This document shows positions 39,101 to 47,403 of a stretch of DNA of 64,000 bases, one piece after another. Each line of letters opens with the position of its first letter. The first letter of the stretch is position 1. A program made the translations under genes and the position numbers. Origin of the DNA: Herbaspirillum robiniae. GTDB lineage: Bacteria > Pseudomonadota > Gammaproteobacteria > Burkholderiales > Burkholderiaceae_D. The notes below the pieces were generated by a model, which worked only from the letters and a program-made list of their open reading frames with translations, made no database searches and was not told the DNA's origin. The stretch lies in contig NZ_NJGU01000001.1 in NCBI RefSeq assembly GCF_002213415.1, forward strand, positions 1 to 64,000. Reading direction: 5' to 3'.

Positions 39101-40052
39101 CCGCGAGATGGAAGTGCGCGGCGGCAGCGAGACCATCCTGGTGGTCGAGGACGATCCCAACCTGCAGCTGACGGTGATCGACACCCTGTCGTCGCTGGGC
39201 TACAAGGTGCTCAAGGCCGACAACGGCGAGCGGGCCCTGGCGATTGTCCAGAGCGGCATCCATATCGACATGATCTTCACCGACGTGGTCATGCCGGGCG
39301 CGGTGCCGGCCACCGAGCTGGCGCGCCAGGCGCGGCAGTTGTTGCCGGGCGTGGAAGTGCTGTTCACCTCCGGTTATCCGCGCGACGCCATCGTGCATGA
39401 AGGGCGGCTGGATGTGGGCGTCGAGCTGCTGTCCAAGCCGTACCGGCTGAACCAGCTGGCGCGCCGCATCCGCCACATGCTGTCCAACCGCGCGCACCGC
39501 ACGCAGCTGGTGCAGTCGCGCGCCGAGCACGAGGCCGGGAGCGAGACGGCGTCGGCGACCATCCATGTGCTGCCGGTCGGCGAGCGCCAGCGCAAGTCCG
39601 AGCCCGAACCGGCGCAGCTGGAGCAGGGTCAGGCGCAGGGCGGTTTTGCGGCTTCCTCCAACGGCGTGGCCATGCCGCCGCCATCGGCGCCGCCGTCCGG
39701 CTTGCGGCTGCTGGTGGTGGAGGACAACATCGATTCCCAGCAACTGGTGTGCGAGCTGCTGGAAACCCTGGGGCATGCCGCGCGCGGCGTCACCAGCGGC
39801 GAGGAGGCGCAGAAGGTGCTGGGCGAGCAGGAGTTCGACGTGCTCTTCACCGACGTCAACCTGCCGGGCATCTCCGGCGTGGATCTGGCCAAGAGCGCGC
39901 TGACGCGCTTCCCGGACATGTCGGTGATCTTCGCGTCCGGCTACGGCGCGATGGTGGCGCGCAACGTGGGCTTCGCTTCGCATTCGCTGCCCAAGCCGTA
40001 TGACATCGACCAGCTGCAGGACATCCTGAAGAAGATTTCGACCGCCGCCTGA
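36159..40052 (+). CDS. Large multi-PAS hybrid histidine kinase with two receiver domains
   Basis: This 1297-residue soluble protein has five PAS-like domains (about 1-165, 195-320, 325-445, 460-585 and 590-715), a short coiled coil, HisKA with His752 (GGVAHDFNNVLQIIGGNLQ), HATPase (about 850-970, NTAINARDAMPNGG and GTGLGLSMAYGFV) and two receivers with Asp1042 (MIFTDVVMPG) and Asp1232 (VLFTDVNLPG). No membrane helix is visible, so it senses a cytoplasmic signal, perhaps redox or a ligand through PAS pockets. The linker between receivers is glutamate- and glutamine-rich. The start at 36159 is the first ATG of the recognisable PAS domain; its ribosome binding site is weak. It is monocistronic. 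Confidence 0.88.
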   Translation: MAEITWLRGGGLAGRIVSASDWTSSALGAPADWSPTLRTALNIALHSPSPVLLVWGEARSMLYNDAFATCIGDRHPAAFGAPLAEVSFWPAIRAAHDAAIEACFGGRQQLLEDQNVALPAGTAQSDAWFDFSYVPVFSANGSDIEGVMCSIIDSSRLPRVGRRLPPDAQRMHMINRELTVELDNAQQAHRELTAETRFLRELLEQSPSFMAVVRGPDHVFEMVNGAYFKLFGDRPVIGLPAREALPQLLDEDLFQQLDRVRRTGQTYNAHGARLFLKRSAGGQFAEVVLDFVFQPMFCAEGKVDGIFIEGFDITERFAAEERLRIADSAGGIGIFEWFPESGKLLVSDRFRQLWGLPPRGEVTADELVAMIDEEHRPQLGVATIKEQDRKNPLEYTEYHITRPDGQKRWLARKGEVVRDDPRTARRYVGVVFDVTARKLMEQALAASETSVRANNAFVRQLLDSTDQGFYSIDREGRVTLCNAAFIRMLGFQNEKDVLGRSMHEVIQHSHPDGSPYALADSPVYRAARDGVSAHVDGEVFFRADGSSFPVQYQAHPVWQDGVLQGALCTFVDLTERRRGMQALLWSENRLTAIFNQASVCFSELDLQGRYLRVNDALCRMLCRTEDELLLMTLADVTHPDDVPINMSMFNRCIEDGKSFTLEKRYVRPDNSTFWVSSNISRIVDAEGRPQAMIAVSTDITERRRAEEALRELNDTLEQRVVEEILERSRAEAALGQMQKMEAVGQLTGGVAHDFNNVLQIIGGNLQLLQSDPTLEDKSRQRVKIAIAAVDRGAKLSSQLLAFARRQPLQPRSINLERVVQNMDDLLRRAVGETIEISTVIGRGLWNTMLDPNQVENLIINTAINARDAMPNGGRLTLQVENVQLTDPYFLSQADLAPGEYVQLSISDNGYGMSPEVRERAFEPFFTTKKEGEGTGLGLSMAYGFVKQSKGHISIHSETGRGTTIRIYFPRSREEEVAIEDNREMEVRGGSETILVVEDDPNLQLTVIDTLSSLGYKVLKADNGERALAIVQSGIHIDMIFTDVVMPGAVPATELARQARQLLPGVEVLFTSGYPRDAIVHEGRLDVGVELLSKPYRLNQLARRIRHMLSNRAHRTQLVQSRAEHEAGSETASATIHVLPVGERQRKSEPEPAQLEQGQAQGGFAASSNGVAMPPPSAPPSGLRLLVVEDNIDSQQLVCELLETLGHAARGVTSGEEAQKVLGEQEFDVLFTDVNLPGISGVDLAKSALTRFPDMSVIFASGYGAMVARNVGFASHSLPKPYDIDQLQDILKKISTAA

Positions 40053-40274
40053 GTCGCCATCGCTATCCCGGCCGGCCGCCCGTGAACATGCGGGCGGCCG
40101 GCGGCGTTTCCATTGCTTCCATTCCCCCGTTCTTTTTCCTTCCCCGGCGGGCACGCCAGCTTGTCGCACCGGCATCCGCGCGCGCGGAAGTTGTCTGCGC
40201 GTCATCGTTCCTGGCGCGGCCGAGCACAATCTTTGTAAGTTTTGTTTTCTTTTTCCGGGCTTCTTTTTAAAATA

Positions 40275-40293
40275 AATAGTAATAATTCGTATT
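40275..40293. promoter_or_regulatory. Candidate Fur box upstream of the siderophore receptor
   Basis: The 19 bases AATAGTAATAATTCGTATT match the Fur consensus at 12 of 19 positions. They lie in a strikingly AT-rich stretch (40240-40320) about 35-55 bases before the receptor start, where a Fur-controlled promoter is expected. Confidence 0.45.
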
Positions 40294-40328
40294 TACATTT
40301 ATTTTTAATTGAAAAGAAGGAAGCAAGC

Positions 40329-42515
40329 TTGAACCTGGAAAAACCGCTGGTGGCGCGCCCGAGCGCCATGTCCCGCGCGCTGCGCAAGGCGCTTGTCTAC
40401 ATGACCCTGGCCGGCACGCCGGCGCTCACCGCCACGCTGGCAATGGCGCAGGAGGCCACCGACAAGGTGCAGGCCGCCAATGCCAACGCGGCCGACGCGA
40501 CCGACGCGCAACTGCCCACCGTCACGGTGTCCGGCGCGGTGGAAGGCAAGCAGCACCTGCAGACGCAATCGGCCAGCGGCGCGCTGGGTTCGCGTTCGGT
40601 GCTCGATACGCCGTTCTCGGTCACCAGCGTCACCGCCGATGAACTGGCGGACAAACAGATCCTCAAGCTGGGCGACGTCTTCTACGGCGACGCCTCGGTC
40701 AGCGACAACAGCGGCGGCTACAGCGCCTGGGCGTCCTACGTCACCATCCGCGGCCTGCCGGCGGACTGGCAGAACTCCTTTCGCATCGACGGCAAGCCTT
40801 TCCTCAGCTACGGCCTCACGCTGCCGTACGACCACTTCGAACGCATCGACCTGCTCAAGGGCTCGTCGGGCTTCATGTACGGCTTCGGCACGCCGGGCGG
40901 CCTGATCAACTACGTCACCAAGAAACCGACCGACACGCCGGTGCGCAGCGTCAGCGTGGGCTACACCAGCAACAACATCTGGAGCGAGCACATCGACCTG
41001 GGCGGGCGCTTCGGCAACGACCAGCGGTTCGGCTACCGCCTCAACGTCACGCACGACCAGGGCGAGACCTTCAACGAAGGCCAGATCCGCCGCAATGCCG
41101 TGTCGCTGGCGCTGGATGCGCGCTTGACGCGCGACCTGACCTGGGACTTCAATGCCATCTGGCAGAACAGCAACTCGGAAGACCAGACGCCGTCCATCGT
41201 CACCAGCGGCCTGACCGGCAGCCAGCTGCCGGCGGTGATCAGCGGCGGCAACAAGACCCTGGTGGGCGGCGGCCAGCACCTGGACACCAATTTCCAGCTC
41301 TACCAGACCGGCCTGACCTACCGCATCAATCCGGACTGGAAGGCCAACCTCAGCTACAGCCACAGCACCTCAAAGCGTTTCCGCAACGAGGGCATCGCGA
41401 CCCTGACCGACGCTGCCGGCAACTACACCGACTGGCGCTCGGATTCGCGCGAGGGCCACGTGTTCGACCAGTGGCAGGCGATGCTGGAGGGGAACGCCAG
41501 GACCGGCTTCCTGGAGCACCAGCTGGTGCTGGGCGCATCCTGGCAAAAGCAGGTCAACGACTATTCGGTCTCGCAGTACTACCAGCAGATCGGCACCGGC
41601 AACCTGTACACGCAGAACACCAATTCGCATGACAGCTCGACCGACCTGCAGACCTATCACTCCGGCATCATCACCCAGCAGGCGGTGTTCGCCAGCGATA
41701 CGCTGAAGTTCTCTGACCAGTGGTCGCTGCTGGCCGGCGCGCGCTACAACGAGTTCCGCCAGGACAGCTTCAGCACCGCCGGCGCCCTGACGTCGCGCTA
41801 CGACAAGTCGGCGCTGACGCCGACCGTGGCCCTGATGTACAAGCCCTGGCAAAACACCACGATCTACGGCAGCTACGTGGAGTCGCTGGAGCAGGGCGGC
41901 ACGCCCGCGCTGGGCACCACCAACTACGGCCAGCAGCTGAACCCGCTCAAGAGCAAGCAGTACGAGTTCGGCGCCAAGACCGACCACGAGCGCTGGAGCG
42001 CCACCGCGGCGCTGTTCCGCATCGAGCGCGCGGCCGAGTACACCGTCAACAACACCCTGGTGCAGGACGGCCAGTCCAACTACCAGGGCCTGGAACTGGG
42101 CGGCGCCTTCAGACCGACCCCGCAATGGCAGCTGGGCGCCAGCATGATGCTGCTGGACGCCAAGTACGACAAGGGCAGCACCTATAACGGCAACCGCGTG
42201 GCCGGCGCGCCCAAGAACATGGCGACCGCGCAGGTGTCCTACCTGATGCCGCAGTTGTCGGGCCTGAAACTGATGGCCGACGCCAAGTACACCGGCAACA
42301 CCATGCTGGGCGCGGCCAACAATATCGAACTGCCGAGCTATACCCTGTTCAACCTGGGCGCCAGCTACACCACGCGCATCGGCAAGTACGACACCACCTT
42401 CCGGGCGGCGGTCAACAACCTGCTGGACAAGCGCTACTGGCAATACCAGTATGAGAATTACATCAAGCCGGGCGATCCACGCACCTTCAGCGTGAGCGCC
42501 AAGGTGGACTTCTGA
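40329..42515 (+). CDS. TonB-dependent siderophore receptor
   Basis: This 728-residue outer-membrane receptor imports a ferric siderophore. The signal peptide ends near AMA-QEA. A TonB box (LPTVTVSG) follows, then the plug (SRSVLDTPFSVTSVTADELA, VTIRGLPADWQNSFRIDG, LLKGSSGFMYGFGTPGG) and a 22-strand barrel ending in VSAKVDF with C-terminal Phe. There is no STN signalling domain. The TTG at 40329 is chosen because AAGGAA lies 6 bases upstream; the next ATG (40368) lacks a ribosome binding site and would shorten the signal peptide n-region. A Fur-like box precedes it. The PepSY gene downstream probably belongs to the same iron system. The ligand cannot be told from sequence. Confidence 0.93.
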   Translation: MNLEKPLVARPSAMSRALRKALVYMTLAGTPALTATLAMAQEATDKVQAANANAADATDAQLPTVTVSGAVEGKQHLQTQSASGALGSRSVLDTPFSVTSVTADELADKQILKLGDVFYGDASVSDNSGGYSAWASYVTIRGLPADWQNSFRIDGKPFLSYGLTLPYDHFERIDLLKGSSGFMYGFGTPGGLINYVTKKPTDTPVRSVSVGYTSNNIWSEHIDLGGRFGNDQRFGYRLNVTHDQGETFNEGQIRRNAVSLALDARLTRDLTWDFNAIWQNSNSEDQTPSIVTSGLTGSQLPAVISGGNKTLVGGGQHLDTNFQLYQTGLTYRINPDWKANLSYSHSTSKRFRNEGIATLTDAAGNYTDWRSDSREGHVFDQWQAMLEGNARTGFLEHQLVLGASWQKQVNDYSVSQYYQQIGTGNLYTQNTNSHDSSTDLQTYHSGIITQQAVFASDTLKFSDQWSLLAGARYNEFRQDSFSTAGALTSRYDKSALTPTVALMYKPWQNTTIYGSYVESLEQGGTPALGTTNYGQQLNPLKSKQYEFGAKTDHERWSATAALFRIERAAEYTVNNTLVQDGQSNYQGLELGGAFRPTPQWQLGASMMLLDAKYDKGSTYNGNRVAGAPKNMATAQVSYLMPQLSGLKLMADAKYTGNTMLGAANNIELPSYTLFNLGASYTTRIGKYDTTFRAAVNNLLDKRYWQYQYENYIKPGDPRTFSVSAKVDF

Positions 42516-42700
42516 GCGGGATCGTCCGCGGCTGGTAGTACAATGCGGGCCTGTGGGCTCCTGTGAGGCATCCAGGCCCGATTCCAGGCCCGACTCTGGC
42601 GGCGTCCCACCGGGCGCCGCCGTTTGCATTCGCAACGGCTCAGCCACTTTCAGACAAACCAACCCAGACCAAGCCAGCACCCGCAGCCAGGTACAAAGCA

Positions 42701-43948
42701 ATGCGCGCACTCTTCGTCATCATCCATCGCTGGTTCGGACTGGCCGCCGCGGTCTTCCTCTTCATCGCCGGCGCCACCGGCGCCGTCATCTCGTGGGACC
42801 ACGAGCTGGACGCCTGGCTCAACCCGCAGCTGTTCCACGCCAAGAGCGCCGACCTGCCGGGCGCGGGCGAGCCCAAGGGCGGGCTGGAACTGGCCAACCT
42901 GGTGGAAAAGGCCGAGCCCAGGCTGCGCGTGACCTATACGCTCACCAATGAAGAGCCCGGCCACACGATGAACATGATGGTCGAGCCGCGCCTCGACCCG
43001 GCCACCGGCAAGCCCTATGCGCTGGACTACAACCAGATCGCGGTCGACCCGGTCACGGCCGAGATCCAGGGACGCCGCATGTGGGGCGCGGTCTCGCTGT
43101 CGCGCGAGAACCTGCTGCCGTTCCTCTACAAGCTGCACTACACCATGCACCTGCCCGACATGGGCGGGATTGAAACCGGCATGTGGCTGATGGGCATCAT
43201 CGGCATCGTATGGGCGCTGGACTGCTTCATCGCGCTCTACCTGTCCTTCCCCAACTGGCGCAGCTGGCGCAAGTCTTTCGCCTTCCGCTGGCGCGACGGC
43301 GGCCACAAGCTCAACTTCGACCTGCACCGCTCCGGCGGCGTCTGGGTGTGGGGGCTGCTGCTGATCCTGGCGGTGACCTCGATTTCGATGAACCTGGAGC
43401 GCCAGGTCATGCGGCCCATCCTGCAGACCGTCTCCACACTGACGGCCAGCCCCTTCGATACGCGCACGCCGCTGGCGCCGGAGAAGACCGGCGAGCCGCG
43501 CATCTCGCGCGAACAGGTGATCGAGCTCGGACGCCGGGAAGGCAGCCGGCTGGGCCTGGCCGACCCGGTCGGCGGCGTGTTCTATTCGGGCATGTTCGGC
43601 GTCTACGGCGTGGGCTTCTTCCAGCCCGGCAACGATCACGGCGACGTCGGCCTGGGCAACGCCTGGTTGTACTTCGACGCCAACAGCGGCGCTTACGAAG
43701 GCGGCCGCATCCCCGGCAGCGGCAGCGCCGGCGACATCTTCCTGCAATCGCAATTCCCGCTGCATTCCGGCCGCATCCTGGGCCTGCCGGGCCGCATCAT
43801 GATCTCCATCATGGGCGCGCTGGTGGCCATGCTGTCGGTGACCGGCGTGATCATCTGGGTGCGCAAGCGCCGCGCGCGCCTGCAGCAGCGCGCCAAGCTG
43901 GCCGGCAACCCGGCCGTGGGGCAACGTCCGGCCGCCGAGCCGCGCTGA
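42701..43948 (+). CDS. PepSY-associated membrane protein, probable ferric-siderophore reductase
   Basis: The 415-residue inner-membrane protein has the PepSY-TM layout: a first helix (FVIIHRWFGLAAAVFLFIAG), a large periplasmic part, helices near 165-190 and 225-245, and a last helix near 375-395 followed by a basic tail. Conserved histidines in HRWFG, LHYTMHLPD and LHRSGGVW could bind heme or metal. Relatives next to siderophore receptors act in reductive iron release in the periplasm. The ATG at 42701 starts the first helix. It follows the receptor by 185 bases. Confidence 0.85.
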   Translation: MRALFVIIHRWFGLAAAVFLFIAGATGAVISWDHELDAWLNPQLFHAKSADLPGAGEPKGGLELANLVEKAEPRLRVTYTLTNEEPGHTMNMMVEPRLDPATGKPYALDYNQIAVDPVTAEIQGRRMWGAVSLSRENLLPFLYKLHYTMHLPDMGGIETGMWLMGIIGIVWALDCFIALYLSFPNWRSWRKSFAFRWRDGGHKLNFDLHRSGGVWVWGLLLILAVTSISMNLERQVMRPILQTVSTLTASPFDTRTPLAPEKTGEPRISREQVIELGRREGSRLGLADPVGGVFYSGMFGVYGVGFFQPGNDHGDVGLGNAWLYFDANSGAYEGGRIPGSGSAGDIFLQSQFPLHSGRILGLPGRIMISIMGALVAMLSVTGVIIWVRKRRARLQQRAKLAGNPAVGQRPAAEPR

Positions 43949-43958
43949 AGGGCCCACT

Positions 43959-44717
43959 TCAGGTGGCGTCGTGGAAGATGACGCCCAGCGTGTGCCGGTG
44001 TCCCGCGCGCAGGCGCGACACGCCGTGCCGCATGCTGACCCGGTAGACATGGCCGGCGCCGCGCGCGCCTTGCACCGGCCGCTGGTTCACCGCGAACACC
44101 ACCGCGTCCCCCTGGCGCAGCGGCACCACCTCCGGGCGCGATTGCATGCGCGGGCGCTGCTCGGTGAGCACGAATTCGCCGCCCTCGAAATCCCGCCCCG
44201 GCTCCGACAGCAGGATCGCCACCTGCAGCGGAAACACATGTTCCCCATACAGATCCTGATGCAGGCAGTTGTAGTCGCCGGCCCCGTAGCGCAGCAGCAG
44301 GGGCGTCGGCCGCACCTGTCCGGCCGCGTTGCAGCGCTGCTGGAAGTCCGCGTGGGTGTCGGGATAGCGCACCGGCAGGCCCATCAGCCGGTTCCAGCGG
44401 TTGGCCAGCGGCGCCAGGCGCGCGTACAGCGCGGTGCGCAGCATCTGCACCGGCGAGGGCAGCGGATAGCGGAAGTACTTGTATTCGCCCAGGCCGAAGT
44501 TGTGGCGCGCCATGACGACGCGTGAACGGAACAGCCTGTCGTCGTCGTAGCAGCCGGCCAGCGAGGCGGCCTCGCGGGCGTCGAGCAGGCCCGGGATCAT
44601 GGCCCAGCCTGCGGCGTCGAGGTCGAGGGCCAGCGACGGCCACGGCAGGGCGTCGATACGGGATGGCAGATCGGCGAACGGGGCGGTGCCCGGCGGCAAC
44701 GTAGCGATGGATGGCAT
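43959..44717 (-). CDS. 2-oxoglutarate/Fe(II)-dependent oxygenase
   Basis: The 252-residue protein has a prolyl-4-hydroxylase-like double-stranded beta-helix. The iron ligands are His153 and Asp155 (LHQDLYGEH) and distal His231 (RHGVSRLR), with Arg241 in HRHTLGVIFHDA likely binding 2-oxoglutarate. AAGAGAG lies 5 bases before the ATG at 44717; the frame is open to 44849 without a better start. It is convergent with the PepSY gene, 10 bases between stops. Substrate unknown; its place beside iron-uptake genes is suggestive but may be chance. Confidence 0.88.
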   Translation of the reverse strand: MPSIATLPPGTAPFADLPSRIDALPWPSLALDLDAAGWAMIPGLLDAREAASLAGCYDDDRLFRSRVVMARHNFGLGEYKYFRYPLPSPVQMLRTALYARLAPLANRWNRLMGLPVRYPDTHADFQQRCNAAGQVRPTPLLLRYGAGDYNCLHQDLYGEHVFPLQVAILLSEPGRDFEGGEFVLTEQRPRMQSRPEVVPLRQGDAVVFAVNQRPVQGARGAGHVYRVSMRHGVSRLRAGHRHTLGVIFHDAT

Positions 44718-44908
44718 GGCGCTCTCTTTTGTCGGAATGGCGCCAGTGTGCGCCGGCGCGGGCGCCGCGGCACTCCGCCGCTTGCTTTTGAATTGCATGG
44801 CGGACATATCGCCGGCGATATAAGCCCGATGCGCCCGGGAAGCGTCCACGGCATGCGCTTTTAGGTATGATCGGAGGCTGTTTCGCTACACATGACAAAG
44901 GAGAAACC

Positions 44909-45337
44909 ATGCTCACCAGCGCACGCAACGAATTTTCCGGCAAGGTAAGCCAGATCCGCCCGGGAGCGGTCAACGATGAAATCGAGCTCACCCTGGCCGG
45001 CGGCGACCGCATCGTCGCCGTGATCACGCAGGAGAGCACCAAGTCGCTGGGCCTGGCGATCGGCAGCGACGCCATCGCGCTGGTCAAGGCGCCGTGGGTG
45101 ATCCTGTCTTCGCCCAACGCCGGCGTGAAGCTGTCCACCCGCAACCGCCTGGAAGGCAGCGTCAAGGCCATCAAGCCGGGCGCGGTCAACACCGAGGTGG
45201 AAGTGTCGCTGAAGGGCGGCGAGACGCTGGCCGCGATCATCACCCAGGAAAGCGCCAACAGCATGGGCCTGGCCGAAGGCAAGCCGGTGGTGGCCTTCTT
45301 CAAGGCATCGCATGTGATCGTCGGCGTCAAGGCCTGA
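44909..45337 (+). CDS. Molybdenum-pterin/molybdate-binding protein (tandem Mop/TOBE domains)
   Basis: This 142-residue cytoplasmic protein consists of two Mop domains (about 1-69 and 72-140) of similar sequence: NEFSGKVSQIRPGAVNDEIE and NRLEGSVKAIKPGAVNTEVE, each followed by ITQES and a GL(A/E)G segment. Di-Mop proteins such as ModG store molybdate as hexameric rings. AAGGAG lies 6 bases before the ATG at 44909. It is monocistronic, divergent from the oxygenase gene, and ends at a shared terminator. Confidence 0.92.
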   Translation: MLTSARNEFSGKVSQIRPGAVNDEIELTLAGGDRIVAVITQESTKSLGLAIGSDAIALVKAPWVILSSPNAGVKLSTRNRLEGSVKAIKPGAVNTEVEVSLKGGETLAAIITQESANSMGLAEGKPVVAFFKASHVIVGVKA

Positions 45338-45409
45338 TGGCGTAACCGCATGATCGCCTGAGGGCGCGGGGCCGGGCGCAGGCAGGCCCGGCCGCTCGAT
45401 CGCAAAAGA

Positions 45410-45435
45410 AAAGGGCATGCTCGCGCATGCCCTTT
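45410..45435. terminator. Bidirectional rho-independent terminator
   Basis: An 11-bp stem pairs 45410-45420 with 45425-45435 around TCGC, with AAAAG and CTTTTT at the ends. It separates the convergent Mop and universal stress protein genes. Confidence 0.9.
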
Positions 45436-45460
45436 TTCACGTCCGTTCCGTCTGTCGCCC

Positions 45461-46285
45461 TCAGTGCGCCATCAGCACCGGCAGCGTCATGGTCTTGAGC
45501 ACCGTCAGCGTCACGCCGCCCAGCAGTACCTCGCGAAAACGCGTGTGGCCGTAGCCGCCCATCACCAGCAGGTCGGAGCCACGATCGGCGGCCAGCGACA
45601 GCAGCGCGTTGCCGATGTCGATGTGGGTGCGCTCCTGCGCCACTTCCACCTTCACGCCGTGACGCGCCAGATAGAGCGCGATGTCGGCGCCGGGCTGCTC
45701 GCCGTGCGTGCCCTGGCGCCGGTCGGCGTTGAAGATGGCCACCGTCACGTTGTCGGCGGCGCGCAGCAGCGGCAGCGCGGCGGTGACTGCGCGCGTGGCT
45801 TCCATGCTGCCGTCCCAGGCGATCAGCGCGTTCTTGCCGACTTCACTGAAGTCGCCCGCCGAGGGCACCACCAGCACCGGACGCGGGGCGTTGAGCATCA
45901 CATATTCGGGCAGGTCGACGATGAAGCTGCTGTCGGGTTCGTCGAGGTCGCTCTGGCTCAGCACCACCAGGTCGGCGTAGCGCGCCTGCAGCGCCAGGCC
46001 GCCCTCGACGTCGTCGTCGATGAAGCGTTTTTCATAGGACAGCACGCCGACGCTCCTCGAGATGCCGTCGAACACCTCCAGCGCCGCCAGCGCGCGGTCG
46101 CGGAAGCCGTCGATATGCGTGGCCACGAAGGCCGCGCCTTCCATCTGGATGAAGCTGGAGATGCCGGTCATGGCGCTGCCGATCAGGTGGGCATGCTGGG
46201 CGCGGGCGATCTCGGCGGCGATGCGGATGCGTTGCGCGGCGTGGCGCGACTGGTCGACGTGGACCAGGATGGATTTGTAGCTCAT
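45461..46285 (-). CDS. Universal stress protein, tandem UspA domains
   Basis: The 274-residue protein starts with a Usp domain (MSYKSILVHVDQSRHAAQRI) and ends with a second (ALIAWDGSMEATRAV, DLLVMGGYGHTRFREVLLGG). The C-terminal GGYGHTRF-x-EVLLGGVT motif fits the nucleotide-binding G-2x-G-9x-G(S/T) pattern; the first domain is degenerate. GAGGAG lies upstream of the ATG. It is monocistronic and probably induced by stress or stationary phase, though no promoter motif of the TCCTAC type is seen in its upstream gap. Confidence 0.92.
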   Translation of the reverse strand: MSYKSILVHVDQSRHAAQRIRIAAEIARAQHAHLIGSAMTGISSFIQMEGAAFVATHIDGFRDRALAALEVFDGISRSVGVLSYEKRFIDDDVEGGLALQARYADLVVLSQSDLDEPDSSFIVDLPEYVMLNAPRPVLVVPSAGDFSEVGKNALIAWDGSMEATRAVTAALPLLRAADNVTVAIFNADRRQGTHGEQPGADIALYLARHGVKVEVAQERTHIDIGNALLSLAADRGSDLLVMGGYGHTRFREVLLGGVTLTVLKTMTLPVLMAH

Positions 46286-46429
46286 GGCGGCTCCTCGTAG
46301 CGTTCGGTGGCGGGCCCGTGCGCGTGTGCGCCGCTGCCCATGCCTTGAGCCTAGGCCCGGCCGCGGACCGCGTCCAGCGTCGTCAAGCGCAGGATTTGAG
46401 GCACATCAAGCGCGCCGCAATCAGGCCGC

Positions 46430-47299
46430 TCAGCCGGCCGGGATCGCCTCGGCCAGCAGGCGCAGCATGTTGGGGCGCGCGCCCTGGGCGGGCGTGAGCA
46501 GGATGATGTCGCGCCGGTAGAGGCCGCCGCCGGCGCCTTCCACCGGCTCCATGCGGCAGCCGGCGGCGAGTTTCTCGATGCCGTTCCAGTGCGGCACCAG
46601 GCTCACGCCCACGCCGTCGGCCACCAGCATGGCGATGGTCTCCAGCGCGTCGAGATCGCACAGCAGCGTGGGGCGCAGCCCCTGGTCGTCCAGGTAGCGC
46701 TGCGCCGGTCGGCCGCCCCAGGCGGACGGGTCGTAGCGGATGTAGGGCTGGGCTTGCAACAGCGCGGCGGCATCCCCGCGCAACCGGCGGCGCGCCAGCA
46801 GGATCAGTTCTTCCTGGCGCAGCAGCCGGGCGTGCAGCGTGCGCGGCAGCTCGAAAGGCGGGCGCACCAGGATGGCGGCGTCGATCTCGCCGGCCAGCAG
46901 CGCCTGGTGCAGCGAGCGCGAGGTGCCCGGCACGATGACCGGGCGCACGCCCGGCGCCTGGCGCGTCAGCGTCTGCAGCACGCCGGGCAGCATGCCGGTC
47001 AGGGCGGTGGAAATGGCGCCGATGCGCAGCGTGCCGGTGAGGCCCTCGTCGTCGGCGTCGCCGGCCAGCAGCGCCACTTCGCTGACGATGCGCCGCGCGC
47101 GCGGCAGCAGCGCGATGCAGGCCTCGGTGGCCTTGGCGGCATGGCCGGCGCGCGACAGCAGCTCGAAGCCGAGCTCGCGCTCCAACGCCTGGATGCGCTG
47201 GCTGACGGCCGCCGCGGTCAGGCCTTCGGCGCGCGCGGCGTCGGCGATGGAGCCGCTGTCGGCGACGGCGATCAGGCTTCTGAGATAGCGGCTATCCAT
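46430..47299 (-). CDS. LysR-family transcriptional regulator
   Basis: The 289-residue protein has an N-terminal winged helix-turn-helix (YLRSLIAVADSGSIADAARA, GLTAAAVSQRIQALERELG) and a periplasmic-binding-protein-like effector domain. It is divergent from the VOC-ghrA pair with a 104-base gap that carries repeated GCTATC half-sites (one inside its own start region), so it probably controls that pair and itself. The effector is unknown. Confidence 0.9.
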   Translation of the reverse strand: MDSRYLRSLIAVADSGSIADAARAEGLTAAAVSQRIQALERELGFELLSRAGHAAKATEACIALLPRARRIVSEVALLAGDADDEGLTGTLRIGAISTALTGMLPGVLQTLTRQAPGVRPVIVPGTSRSLHQALLAGEIDAAILVRPPFELPRTLHARLLRQEELILLARRRLRGDAAALLQAQPYIRYDPSAWGGRPAQRYLDDQGLRPTLLCDLDALETIAMLVADGVGVSLVPHWNGIEKLAAGCRMEPVEGAGGGLYRRDIILLTPAQGARPNMLRLLAEAIPAG

Positions 47300-47362
47300 A
47301 AATATTTCTTTCGAAGTACTTAAAAATTACATGCTATCTCTTTTGGTGAGGAGCGGCTATCC
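47284..47362. promoter_or_regulatory. Repeated GCTATC half-sites between lysR and the VOC-ghrA pair
   Basis: A 13-base palindrome GATAGC-G-GCTATC lies at 47284-47296. Further GCTATC copies lie at 47333-47338 and 47357-47362 (one base either way), and AGCGGCTATCC is repeated exactly at 47287-47297 and 47352-47362. Such repeated half-sites in a lysR divergent promoter are candidate operator sites. Confidence 0.4.
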
Positions 47363-47403
47363 TTCCCGCTTCACCTGTACGTTTCTGCCATCGAGGGAAT
47401 CCC

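Noticed and set aside
36138-40229. 1363-codon open frame opposite the large hybrid kinase
   Set aside because: The composition is a shadow of the sense gene and no domain is visible; the sense strand has clear PAS, kinase and receiver motifs.
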